Shown here: one piece after another, positions 50,967 through 58,508 of the stretch
How positions within the stretch are numbered: the first letter of the stretch is position 1
How the letters are laid out: the number at the start of each line of letters is the position of its first letter
DNA from: Antribacter soli
GTDB lineage: Bacteria > Actinomycetota > Actinomycetes > Actinomycetales > Cellulomonadaceae
Direction: 5' to 3'
NCBI RefSeq assembly: GCF_021568775.1
Contig: NZ_JAKGSG010000035.1
Coordinates: 62,001 to 126,000 of the forward strand
Length of the DNA stretch: 64,000 bases
Made by a program: the position numbers and the translations under genes
The notes under the pieces: generated by a model
Told to the model about the DNA's origin: nothing
Seen by the model: only the letters and a program-made list of their open reading frames with translations
Database searches by the model: none

Positions 50967-52298
50967 ATGAAGAACGGCCTCTCCGTCTCCCAGGGTGCCG
51001 CCCTGATGGTCGGCGCGGTGCTCGGCACCGGCGTCATCTCGCTCCCGGCGCTGGCCACCCGCACGGCCGGCCCGGCGTCACTGGTCGCGTGGGCAGCGCT
51101 GGTCGCGCTCTCCGTACCGCTCGCCGTGACCTTCGCCGCGCTCGGCGCGCGCCACCCGGACGGGGGCGGCATCGCGACGTATGCGCGGCTCGCGTTCGGC
51201 GACCGGGCGTCGACCGCCGTGGGCTGGGCGTTCTACCTCACCATCCCCGTGGGCGCGCCGGCGGCGGCCGGGTTCGCGGCCGCCTACGTCGCGGACGCGA
51301 CGGGTGGCGGCCCGCGCACCGCGCTCGGCGTCACGGTCGCGGTCATCGCCCTGTGCGCGGTGCTCAACTGGTACGACCTGCGGCTGTCCGGGACGGTGCA
51401 GCTCGCCGTCGCGGGCGTGATCGCGCTCCTCCTCGCGGTCGCCGTGGCCGTGGCCCTGCCCCACGTGCAGCTCACGTACCTTGCGCCGTTCGCCCCGCAC
51501 GGCTGGGCGGCCGTCGGGTCGGCGGCGGCACTCCTGGTCTGGGCGTTCGCCGGCTGGGAGGTGCTGGGCTCGCTCGCGGCGGAGTACCGCGACCCGCAGC
51601 GGGACATCCCGCGCGCGACGGCGGTCGCCGTCGGCGTGGTGGGCGTGCTGTACCTCGGCGTCGCCTTCGCGACGGTCGCCGTGCTCGGCCCGCGGCCCGG
51701 CCCGGCGCCGCTGTCGGACCTGCTCGTCCGCGGCTTCGGCGAGGCCGCCCGCCCGGTGACCGCCGTCGTCGCGCTCCTGCTCACGATCGGCGCGATCAAC
51801 GTGTACTTCGCCGGCGGCTCCCGGATGGGCGCGGCGCTCGCCCGCGACGGGGCGATGCCCGTGTGGCTCGCCCGCGGCTCGGGCTCCGGCGAGGTGCCGC
51901 GCCGGTCGCTCGTCGTGATCGTGACGATCGCCCTGGGCGTCACGGCCGCCCTCGCCCTGCTGGACCTGCCGACCGACGCCGTGCTGCCACTCGCGACCGG
52001 CACGTTCGCCCTGCTCTACGTCGCGGGCACGGCCGCCGCCCTGCGGCTCCTGCCGCGCGGGACCGCCGCGTGGTGGTGCGCCGCGGTGTCGCTCGCCGCA
52101 GCGCTCGCCCTGCTCGCCGCGACGGGCGCGCACGTGCTCGCGCCGCTCGGGCTCGCCCTCGCGGGCGTCGTGTGGACGGTGCTGCGGCGGCCCGCGCCGC
52201 CGGCAGCACGCGAGCCCGCGCCTGCAGCACCCGAGCCCGCGCTCACCGCTCCAGCAGCCGGGCCAGCTTCTCGATCCCGGGCCGGATCGACGACGTGA
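50967..52298 (+). CDS. APC-family amino acid permease
   Basis: 443 aa with about 12 membrane segments. The first helix LMVGAVLGTGVISLPALA carries the G-x-G-x-G substrate-binding bend of APC transporters; FAGWEVLGSLAAEYRDPQRD fits helix 6 and its loop. A proline/alanine-rich cytosolic tail ends the protein. Substrate is unknown; an amino acid or amine efflux/uptake role is likely. The last 56 bp overlap the convergent mocR gene, whose product may regulate it. Confidence 0.87.
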   Translation: MKNGLSVSQGAALMVGAVLGTGVISLPALATRTAGPASLVAWAALVALSVPLAVTFAALGARHPDGGGIATYARLAFGDRASTAVGWAFYLTIPVGAPAAAGFAAAYVADATGGGPRTALGVTVAVIALCAVLNWYDLRLSGTVQLAVAGVIALLLAVAVAVALPHVQLTYLAPFAPHGWAAVGSAAALLVWAFAGWEVLGSLAAEYRDPQRDIPRATAVAVGVVGVLYLGVAFATVAVLGPRPGPAPLSDLLVRGFGEAARPVTAVVALLLTIGAINVYFAGGSRMGAALARDGAMPVWLARGSGSGEVPRRSLVVIVTIALGVTAALALLDLPTDAVLPLATGTFALLYVAGTAAALRLLPRGTAAWWCAAVSLAAALALLAATGAHVLAPLGLALAGVVWTVLRRPAPPAAREPAPAAPEPALTAPAAGPASRSRAGSTT

Positions 52299-53664
52299 CG
52301 GCGGCGCCGTACCCGAACACGAACCCCTCCCGGCACGGCCGGACCGCATAGTCCGCGAGCGCGTCGAGGGCGACCGACCGCCGTCGGGCACGGGCGGCGA
52401 CCGCCCGGGCGTCCCCGTCGAAGTAGGCGGCCACGTGCAGGCCGGCCGCCGACGGCACAGGCTCGAGCGGCAGCCCGGCGAGGGCGTCGAGGAGGATCGC
52501 GTGCCGCTCCGCGTAGACCGCCGACGCGCGGCGGACGTGCCGGGCGAGCAGGCCGTCGTCGACGAAGCCCGCGAGGGCGGCCTGCACGTGCACCGGCCCG
52601 TACCCGTCGCCGAGCTGCCGGGCGGCGAGCAGGGCGCCGCGCAGCGAGGCCGGCGCGACCAGGTACCCCACCCGCAGCGCAGGCAGCAACGACTTCGAGA
52701 ACGTGCCGACGTACACGACCCGCCCGTCCCGGTCGAGGCCGTGCAGCGTGTCCAGGGGGCGGCGGGCATGGCGGAACTCGCTGTCGTAGTCGTCCTCGAC
52801 GATCGCCGTGCCGTGCCGCGCGGCGTGCGCCAGCAGGGCACGCCGGCGCGCGAGCGACAGCGGCAGGCCGAGCGGGAACTGGTGCGAAGGGGTCGTGTAC
52901 ACGAGCCTCGCCTCAGGGGGGACCTCGTCCACCACGAGGCCCTCCTCGTCGACCCGCACCGGCACGACGCGCGCGCCGTGGGAGGCGAAGAGGTCCCGTG
53001 CGGCCGGGTAGCCGGGGTCCTCGACGGCCACGGTGTCCCCCGGCTCGAGCAGCACGCGCGCCACCAGGTCCAGGGCGTGCTGGGCGCCGTGCGTGACGAT
53101 CACGTCGTCCGGGTCCGCCCGCACACCGCGGGCGAAGCCCACCGACCGGGCGACGGCCTCGCGCAGGCGCGGCAACCCGGCAGGGCTGCCGTACGTCCCG
53201 GGGGCGTGGTCGCGCAGGCGCGACTCCGCCGCCAGCAGGCGCCGCCACGCGTCGAAGGGGAAGAGGGAGGCGTCGGGCAGGCCCACCCGGAAGTCGTGCT
53301 CCGGGACCGGCGCGTCGCCGGAGACGGGGAGCGGCGCCCAGCGCCACGAGGCTCGGGGTCGCAGCGCCCCGGCTGCCCGACGTCGGCCCGCGGCACCGGC
53401 CTCGCCCCTCGCCTCGGCCGTGACGTACGTGCCGGAGCCGGTCCGCGACTCCAGGTAACCCTCCGCCACGAGCCGCTCGTACGCGGTCGCGACGCTCGCG
53501 CGGGAGACCCCGAGGTCGCGGGCCAGGGAGCGCGTCGAGGGCAGCCGTTCGCCCGCCGCCGCGCGGCCCTGCGTCATCGCCTCGCGCAGGGCGCGGTACA
53601 GCGCATCGCTGCGCCCGGTGCGAGCCGGCAGGTCGACGACGAGGTCCACGGGGCGATCATGCAC
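52243..53664 (-). CDS. MocR/PdxR-type regulator: GntR HTH fused to an aminotransferase-like domain
   Basis: 473 aa. GntR winged helix at about residues 15-80 (LPSTRSLARDLGVSRASVA). A fold-type I PLP domain follows from about 125: VTHGAQHALDLV, DPGYPAARDLF, EDDYDSEFR, and the PLP-binding lysine in GTFSKSLLPALRVGY. MocR proteins sense PLP or amino acids bound to PLP. Convergent overlap with the APC permease suggests an amino-acid link, but its targets are not shown. GTG 53664; GTG 53649 is also possible. Confidence 0.88.
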   Translation of the reverse strand: MHDRPVDLVVDLPARTGRSDALYRALREAMTQGRAAAGERLPSTRSLARDLGVSRASVATAYERLVAEGYLESRTGSGTYVTAEARGEAGAAGRRRAAGALRPRASWRWAPLPVSGDAPVPEHDFRVGLPDASLFPFDAWRRLLAAESRLRDHAPGTYGSPAGLPRLREAVARSVGFARGVRADPDDVIVTHGAQHALDLVARVLLEPGDTVAVEDPGYPAARDLFASHGARVVPVRVDEEGLVVDEVPPEARLVYTTPSHQFPLGLPLSLARRRALLAHAARHGTAIVEDDYDSEFRHARRPLDTLHGLDRDGRVVYVGTFSKSLLPALRVGYLVAPASLRGALLAARQLGDGYGPVHVQAALAGFVDDGLLARHVRRASAVYAERHAILLDALAGLPLEPVPSAAGLHVAAYFDGDARAVAARARRRSVALDALADYAVRPCREGFVFGYGAAVTSSIRPGIEKLARLLER

Positions 53665-53680
53665 CAGAGTCGGGCGAGAG

Positions 53681-53744
53681 CGCGCGAGACCACCTCAAGG
53701 TCGCTCTGAGCGCCGGTAGAGCGACCTGGAGGCGGTCTCGCGCG
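53681..53744. terminator. Long hairpin after the alpha/beta hydrolase gene
   Basis: 27-bp stem with two mismatches (53681-53707 with 53718-53744), 10-nt loop. It lies 19 nt past the hydrolase stop and 16 nt upstream of mocR, both on the minus strand. Confidence 0.7.
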
Positions 53745-53763
53745 TTCCCCGCGTCGGACTGGG

Positions 53764-54618
<855 letters not shown>

Positions 54619-54626
54619 TCATGTCC

Positions 54627-54644
54627 TGAGAACGATCGTTCTCA
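54627..54644. promoter_or_regulatory. TetR operator 1
   Basis: Perfect 18-bp palindrome TGAGAACGATCGTTCTCA between the divergent hydrolase and tetR genes. Confidence 0.8.
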
Positions 54645-54664
54645 TGCCGATGTGAGTTACCTTA

Positions 54665-54680
54665 GAGAACGCACGTTCTC
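54665..54680. promoter_or_regulatory. TetR operator 2
   Basis: Perfect palindrome GAGAACG-CA-CGTTCTC, the same half-site as operator 1, with centres 37 bp apart. Confidence 0.8.
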
Positions 54681-54718
54681 AGCGCAAGCCGAACGCACGA
54701 AGTCTGGAGGGAGATCCG

Positions 54719-55303
54719 ATGACGCAGGACGAGGCGACGCGGGACCGCGTGGTCCGGGTAGCGGACGAGCTGTTCTACACGCGCGGCGTCCAGGCCGTGG
54801 GAATGGACGCGGTGCGCGCCGCGGCGGGCGTGCCGCTCAAGCGCATCTACGCGCTGTTCGGCTCGAAGGACGAGCTGATCCTCGCCGTGCTGCGGCACCG
54901 CATGTCGGTGTGGGACGCCGGGATCGCCGCCGAGGCCGAGCGGGCCGCGACCGCCCGCGACCGGATCCTCGCGATCTTCGACTTCCTCGACGCCTGGTTC
55001 CGCGAGCCGGACTTCCGCGGCTGCGGCTTCATCAACGCGTTCGGCGAACTCGGCGCCGCCTCCCCCGCCGTGACGGAGGCGGTGCGCGAGCAGAAGAGCA
55101 CCTTCCAGGAGTACCTCGCCCGGCTGGTCGCCGAGACCGGCGCCCCGGCGGACCTCGCGCCGCAGCTCGCGATCCTCGCGGAGGGCGCCCAGACGACGGC
55201 GGCCATCTCCGGCACTCCCGAAGCCGCCCGGCAGGCGCGAGCGGCCGCCGTGACGCTGCTCGATGCCGCCATCCACCACGCTGGGGACCTGGTTCCGGGA
55301 TGA
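54719..55303 (+). CDS. TetR-family transcriptional regulator
   Basis: 194 aa. The HTH (VADELFYTRGVQAVGMDAV, then AAAGVPLKRIYALFGSKDEL) is at residues 14-57. The C-terminal ligand domain has FRGCGFINAFGELG, typical of a TetR group that controls hydrolase/oxidoreductase genes. ATG 54719 has GGAGGGAG upstream. It should bind the two GAGAACG-CGTTCTC palindromes and repress itself and the divergent alpha/beta hydrolase. Confidence 0.92.
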   Translation: MTQDEATRDRVVRVADELFYTRGVQAVGMDAVRAAAGVPLKRIYALFGSKDELILAVLRHRMSVWDAGIAAEAERAATARDRILAIFDFLDAWFREPDFRGCGFINAFGELGAASPAVTEAVREQKSTFQEYLARLVAETGAPADLAPQLAILAEGAQTTAAISGTPEAARQARAAAVTLLDAAIHHAGDLVPG

Positions 55304-55346
55304 GCCCGGCGCGGACGCAACAGTGCGCCGCGCCGGTGTCCCAGGG

Positions 55347-55571
55347 TCAGACTCCTACGAGGTGATCCGCGTCCTGACGCTCCTTGTCCGCCTTGTAGGT
55401 CGCGATGTCGGCCGCGGCGAACAGGAGGTCGGCGCCGTCCCTGTGGCAGTCGAGGACGCCGGCTTCGAGCAGGTCGATGATGTGCAGCGTCGAGCAGCCG
55501 AGCAGCCGAGCAGCCTCCAGCGTGCTGAGGTCCTCGTGCTCTTGCCTCTGCGCTTCTGTGAATTCAGTCAC
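55347..55571 (-). CDS. Small helix-turn-helix (excisionase/MerR-like) DNA-binding protein
   Basis: 74 aa. LSTLEAARLLGCSTLHIIDL, then LEAGVLDCHRDGADLLFAAADIATY, is an excisionase-type winged helix, like antitoxins or phage Xis proteins. No toxin, PIN gene or integrase is next to it, so it appears as an orphan. The upstream 200 bp are poorer in GC than the neighbours, hinting at transfer. GTG 55571 was chosen because the HTH then lies at the usual place; CAGACT 6 nt upstream could be a leaderless -10. Confidence 0.65.
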   Translation of the reverse strand: MTEFTEAQRQEHEDLSTLEAARLLGCSTLHIIDLLEAGVLDCHRDGADLLFAAADIATYKADKERQDADHLVGV

Positions 55572-55759
55572 AGATCCAGTCTGGTGGGAAAGCGGCTCCC
55601 GAGTCCAGTCGAAACGCTGCGATTCTCGCAATCCGAGACCTGAAAATCTGGGCTCGAAGAGGCGCCTGGAATGAACAAATTCACCGCGAGAATCCCTATG
55701 CCTGAAAGATGCCCGAAATCCCACGGATCATGCCGATGTGTCACCGGCTCCCGGATGCG

Positions 55760-55800
55760 CGGGATCGCGCGGCACGGACCATCCGTGCCGCGCGATCCCG
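55760..55800. terminator. Long hairpin terminator after metE
   Basis: Perfect 19-bp stem (55760-55778 with 55782-55800), 3-nt loop, 19 nt past the metE stop on the minus strand. There is no U tract. Confidence 0.8.
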
Positions 55801-55819
55801 TTCCGCCCTGCGTCAGCCG

Positions 55820-58171
55820 TCAGCCGGCCAGCTGCTCGCGCACCCGGCGCGTCGCCTCGACGAGGTGGCGCAGCGCCGGCGTCGTCTCCTCGTACCGGCG
55901 GGTCTTGAGCCCGCAGTCCGGGTTGACCCACACGAGCCGCGGGTCGATCGCCCCCGCGGCGAGCGCCACGAGCTCGGCCACCTCGTCGACGGACGGCACG
56001 CGCGGCGAGTGGATGTCGTAGACGCCCGGTCCGACGCCCCGGTCGTAGCCCGCCTTCGCGAGCTCGGGCACGACCTCCATCCGCGAGCGCGCCGCCTCGA
56101 TCGAGGTCACGTCGGCGTCGAGGCCGTCGATCGCGCCGATCACGTCGCCGAACTCCGAGTAGCACAGGTGCGTGTGCACCTGCGTGGCCGTCGCCGCGCC
56201 GGCCGTGGCCAGCCGGAACGACCGCACGGACCAGTCGAGGTACGCGGGCCGGTCGGCCTCGCGCAGCGGCAGCAGCTCGCGCAGCGCCGGCTCGTCCACC
56301 TGGACGACGCCGATCCCCGCCTGCTCGAGGTCCGCCACCTCGTCGCGCAGCGCCAGGGCGACCTGGGCCGCGGTGTCGGCGAGCGGCTGGTCGTCGCGGA
56401 CGAACGACCACGCGAGGATCGTCACCGGGCCGGTGAGCATGCCCTTGACCGGCTTGGCGGTGAGCGACGCCGCGTACTCGGACCACTCGACCGTCATCGG
56501 AGCCGGGCGGGACACGTCGCCCCACAGGACCGGCGGGCGCACGCACCGCGACCCGTACGACTGGACCCAGCCGTGCTGGGTCGCCACGAACCCGTCGAGG
56601 CGCTCGGCGAAGTACTGGACCATGTCGTTGCGCTCGGGCTCGCCGTGCACGAGCACGTCCAGCCCGAGCTCCTCCTGCAGCGCCACGACGTGGGCGACCT
56701 CCGCCCGCATCGCCGCCGCGTAGTCGGCGTCGGACAGCTCGCCGCGCGCGTGCGCGGCGCGCGCCGCGCGGATCTCGGCCGTCTGCGGGAACGACCCGAT
56801 CGTCGTGGTCGGCAGCACCGGCAGGCCGAGGCGCTCACGCTGGACGGCGGCACGCTCGGCGTAGGGGGCACGGTCCAGGTCGGCGCCGGTGAGGGCCGCC
56901 AGGCGCTCCCGCACCGCCGGGACGGCGACGCCGGCCGCCGCCCGGCGCGCCGCGACCGCCGCGACCGAGGCCGCCAGGTCGTCGGCGACCGCCGCTCGCC
57001 CGCCGGCGAGTCCGCGCGCCAGCACGGCCACCTCGCGGACCTTCTGGTCCGCGAACGCCAGGCCGCCGGCCAGGGCCGGGTCGAGGCGGGTCTCGTCGTC
57101 GACGTCGTGCGGCACGTGCAGCAGCGACGTCGACGTACCGACCGCCACCGCGCCCGCGCCGAGCTCCGACACCCGCTCGAGCAGCGAGAGCCGCTCGGCC
57201 AGGTCGGCCCGCCACACGTTGTGGCCGTCGATCACGCCGGCGACCACCAGCTTGGACGCGAGGTCCGGGAGGGGCGCCGCCGGCAGCGCCCCGCGGACCA
57301 GGTCGAGCGCCACGCCCTCGACGCCGGTGCCGGCGAGCAGGGCCAGCGCGTCCCCGCGCTCGCCCTGCAGCCCGCCGTACGGCGCGGCCACGAGCACCGC
57401 GGGCCGTCCGGAGCCGACGGCGGGCGCCGTGAGCGTGCCGTACGCCGACCGGACCGCGTCTGCGACCTCTCCGAACGGCACGTGGCCGTCCGTGACGAGC
57501 GCCGGCTCGTCGAGCTGCACCCACGGCGCGCCCGCGGCGGCGAGCCGGGCGAGCAGCTCGCCGTACGCGGCGACGACCTCAGGCAGCCGGTCCAGCGGGG
57601 AGAAGTCGGGGGCCGCGCCGTCGGCCGCCTTGCTGAGCAGCAGGAACGTGACGGGACCGACGAGGACGGGACGGGTCACGATCCCCGCGTCGCGGGCCTC
57701 GGCGAACTCCTGCACGACGCGGTCGTCGCTGAACCGGACCGGCGTCCCGGGCCCGATCTCCGGCACGAGGTAGTGGTAGTTCGTGTCGAACCACTTGGTC
57801 ATCTCGAGCGGGGAGTCCTCGCCCGAACCGCGGGCCAGCGTGAAGTACTCCTCGAGCGTGAGGCGGCTTCCGCGGGCGTGGTCGCCTGCGTCGCGCCCGA
57901 ACCGGGACGGCACGGCGCCCAGCAGGGCGACCACGTCGAGGACCTGGTCGTAGAAGGAGAACGAGCCGGGGACGGCGCCGGAGCCGGCGTCCAGGCCGAG
58001 CTCCACGAGCCGGCGCGCCGTGGCGAGCCGCAGGTCGCGGGCCGTGGCCTCGAGCTCTTCGACAGTGGTCCGGCCGGCCCAGAAGGCCTCCAGGGCCCGC
58101 TTGAGCTCGCGCCGCCGGCCGATGCGGGGGTAGCCGAGAACCGTCCCGGACGGGAAGGGGTTGTTCGTCAT
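55820..58171 (-). CDS. metE: Cobalamin-independent methionine synthase
   Basis: 783 aa, full length with the two MetE barrels. N-terminal barrel: GYPRIGRRRELKRALEAFW and EMTKWFDTNYHYLVPE. C-terminal barrel: TTTIGSFPQT, then the zinc ligands in THLCYSEF (His, Cys) and NPDCGLKTR (Cys). It transfers the methyl group of methyl-tetrahydrofolate to homocysteine. ATG 58171 is preceded by GAGGA at 6 nt; ATG 58177 would leave no room for the ribosome site. A SAM-I riboswitch lies in its 265-nt leader. Confidence 0.96.
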   Translation of the reverse strand: MTNNPFPSGTVLGYPRIGRRRELKRALEAFWAGRTTVEELEATARDLRLATARRLVELGLDAGSGAVPGSFSFYDQVLDVVALLGAVPSRFGRDAGDHARGSRLTLEEYFTLARGSGEDSPLEMTKWFDTNYHYLVPEIGPGTPVRFSDDRVVQEFAEARDAGIVTRPVLVGPVTFLLLSKAADGAAPDFSPLDRLPEVVAAYGELLARLAAAGAPWVQLDEPALVTDGHVPFGEVADAVRSAYGTLTAPAVGSGRPAVLVAAPYGGLQGERGDALALLAGTGVEGVALDLVRGALPAAPLPDLASKLVVAGVIDGHNVWRADLAERLSLLERVSELGAGAVAVGTSTSLLHVPHDVDDETRLDPALAGGLAFADQKVREVAVLARGLAGGRAAVADDLAASVAAVAARRAAAGVAVPAVRERLAALTGADLDRAPYAERAAVQRERLGLPVLPTTTIGSFPQTAEIRAARAAHARGELSDADYAAAMRAEVAHVVALQEELGLDVLVHGEPERNDMVQYFAERLDGFVATQHGWVQSYGSRCVRPPVLWGDVSRPAPMTVEWSEYAASLTAKPVKGMLTGPVTILAWSFVRDDQPLADTAAQVALALRDEVADLEQAGIGVVQVDEPALRELLPLREADRPAYLDWSVRSFRLATAGAATATQVHTHLCYSEFGDVIGAIDGLDADVTSIEAARSRMEVVPELAKAGYDRGVGPGVYDIHSPRVPSVDEVAELVALAAGAIDPRLVWVNPDCGLKTRRYEETTPALRHLVEATRRVREQLAG

Positions 58172-58264
58172 GAGCATTCCTCAGGTGGGTCCCGGCGCAG
58201 CGCGCAGGGAGCATCGGGTGAGAAGTCGCTCACGACCGGCGGCCCTCAGGCCAGGCCGGGCACG

Positions 58265-58317
58265 CCCCGGCGCAGTGCGCACCGGGGTCGTCCCGCCGCC
58301 GAGGTGCACGCCCTCGG
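58265..58317 (-). terminator. Candidate attenuator hairpins between the riboswitch and metE
   Basis: Two hairpins follow the aptamer: CCGAGG/CCTCGG (58317-58299) and CCCCGG...CCGGGG (58287-58265). Either could be the expression platform; which one pairs in the SAM-bound state cannot be settled by eye. Confidence 0.45.
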
Positions 58318-58337
58318 ACAGGTCAGAGCCATGGAAT

Positions 58338-58435
58338 TCATCGCACCTGGCGGTAGCACCTATACGTCGGGAGGCTTCCCTCGGCAGGTTGCTGCGGCGT
58401 CGTCGAGCCAGGTCTCTCGGCCGCTCTGGATGGTT
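58338..58435 (-). ncRNA. SAM-I (S-box) riboswitch upstream of metE
   Basis: Read on the minus strand: CATCCAGAGCGGCCGAGAGA, then CCTGGCTCGACGACGCCGC-AGCAACC, the P3/P4 part, and GGTGCTACCGCCAGGTGCGATG. These match the S-box core: GAGAGG..GAGGGA, GGCCCGAUGA, GCAACC, and GGUGCUA-CC. CATC/GATG can close P1. It should lower metE expression when S-adenosylmethionine is plentiful. The promoter's expected start coincides with its 5' end. Confidence 0.85.
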
Positions 58436-58441
58436 GACACG

Positions 58442-58470
58442 ACCCTACGCACACCGCGCCCGGGAGCCAA
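58442..58470 (-). promoter_or_regulatory. Promoter of the SAM riboswitch-metE transcript
   Basis: On the minus strand TTGGCT (58470-58465), 17 nt, TAGGGT (58447-58442). The start would be near 58435, where the aptamer begins. Confidence 0.75.
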
Positions 58471-58508
58471 GCAAGGGTCGCAGTGTGAGACGCCCCGGCG
58501 AGCACCGG

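Noticed and set aside
55347-55571. The HTH protein as the antitoxin of a toxin-antitoxin pair
   Set aside because: No PIN, RelE-type or other toxin frame lies next to it on either side.
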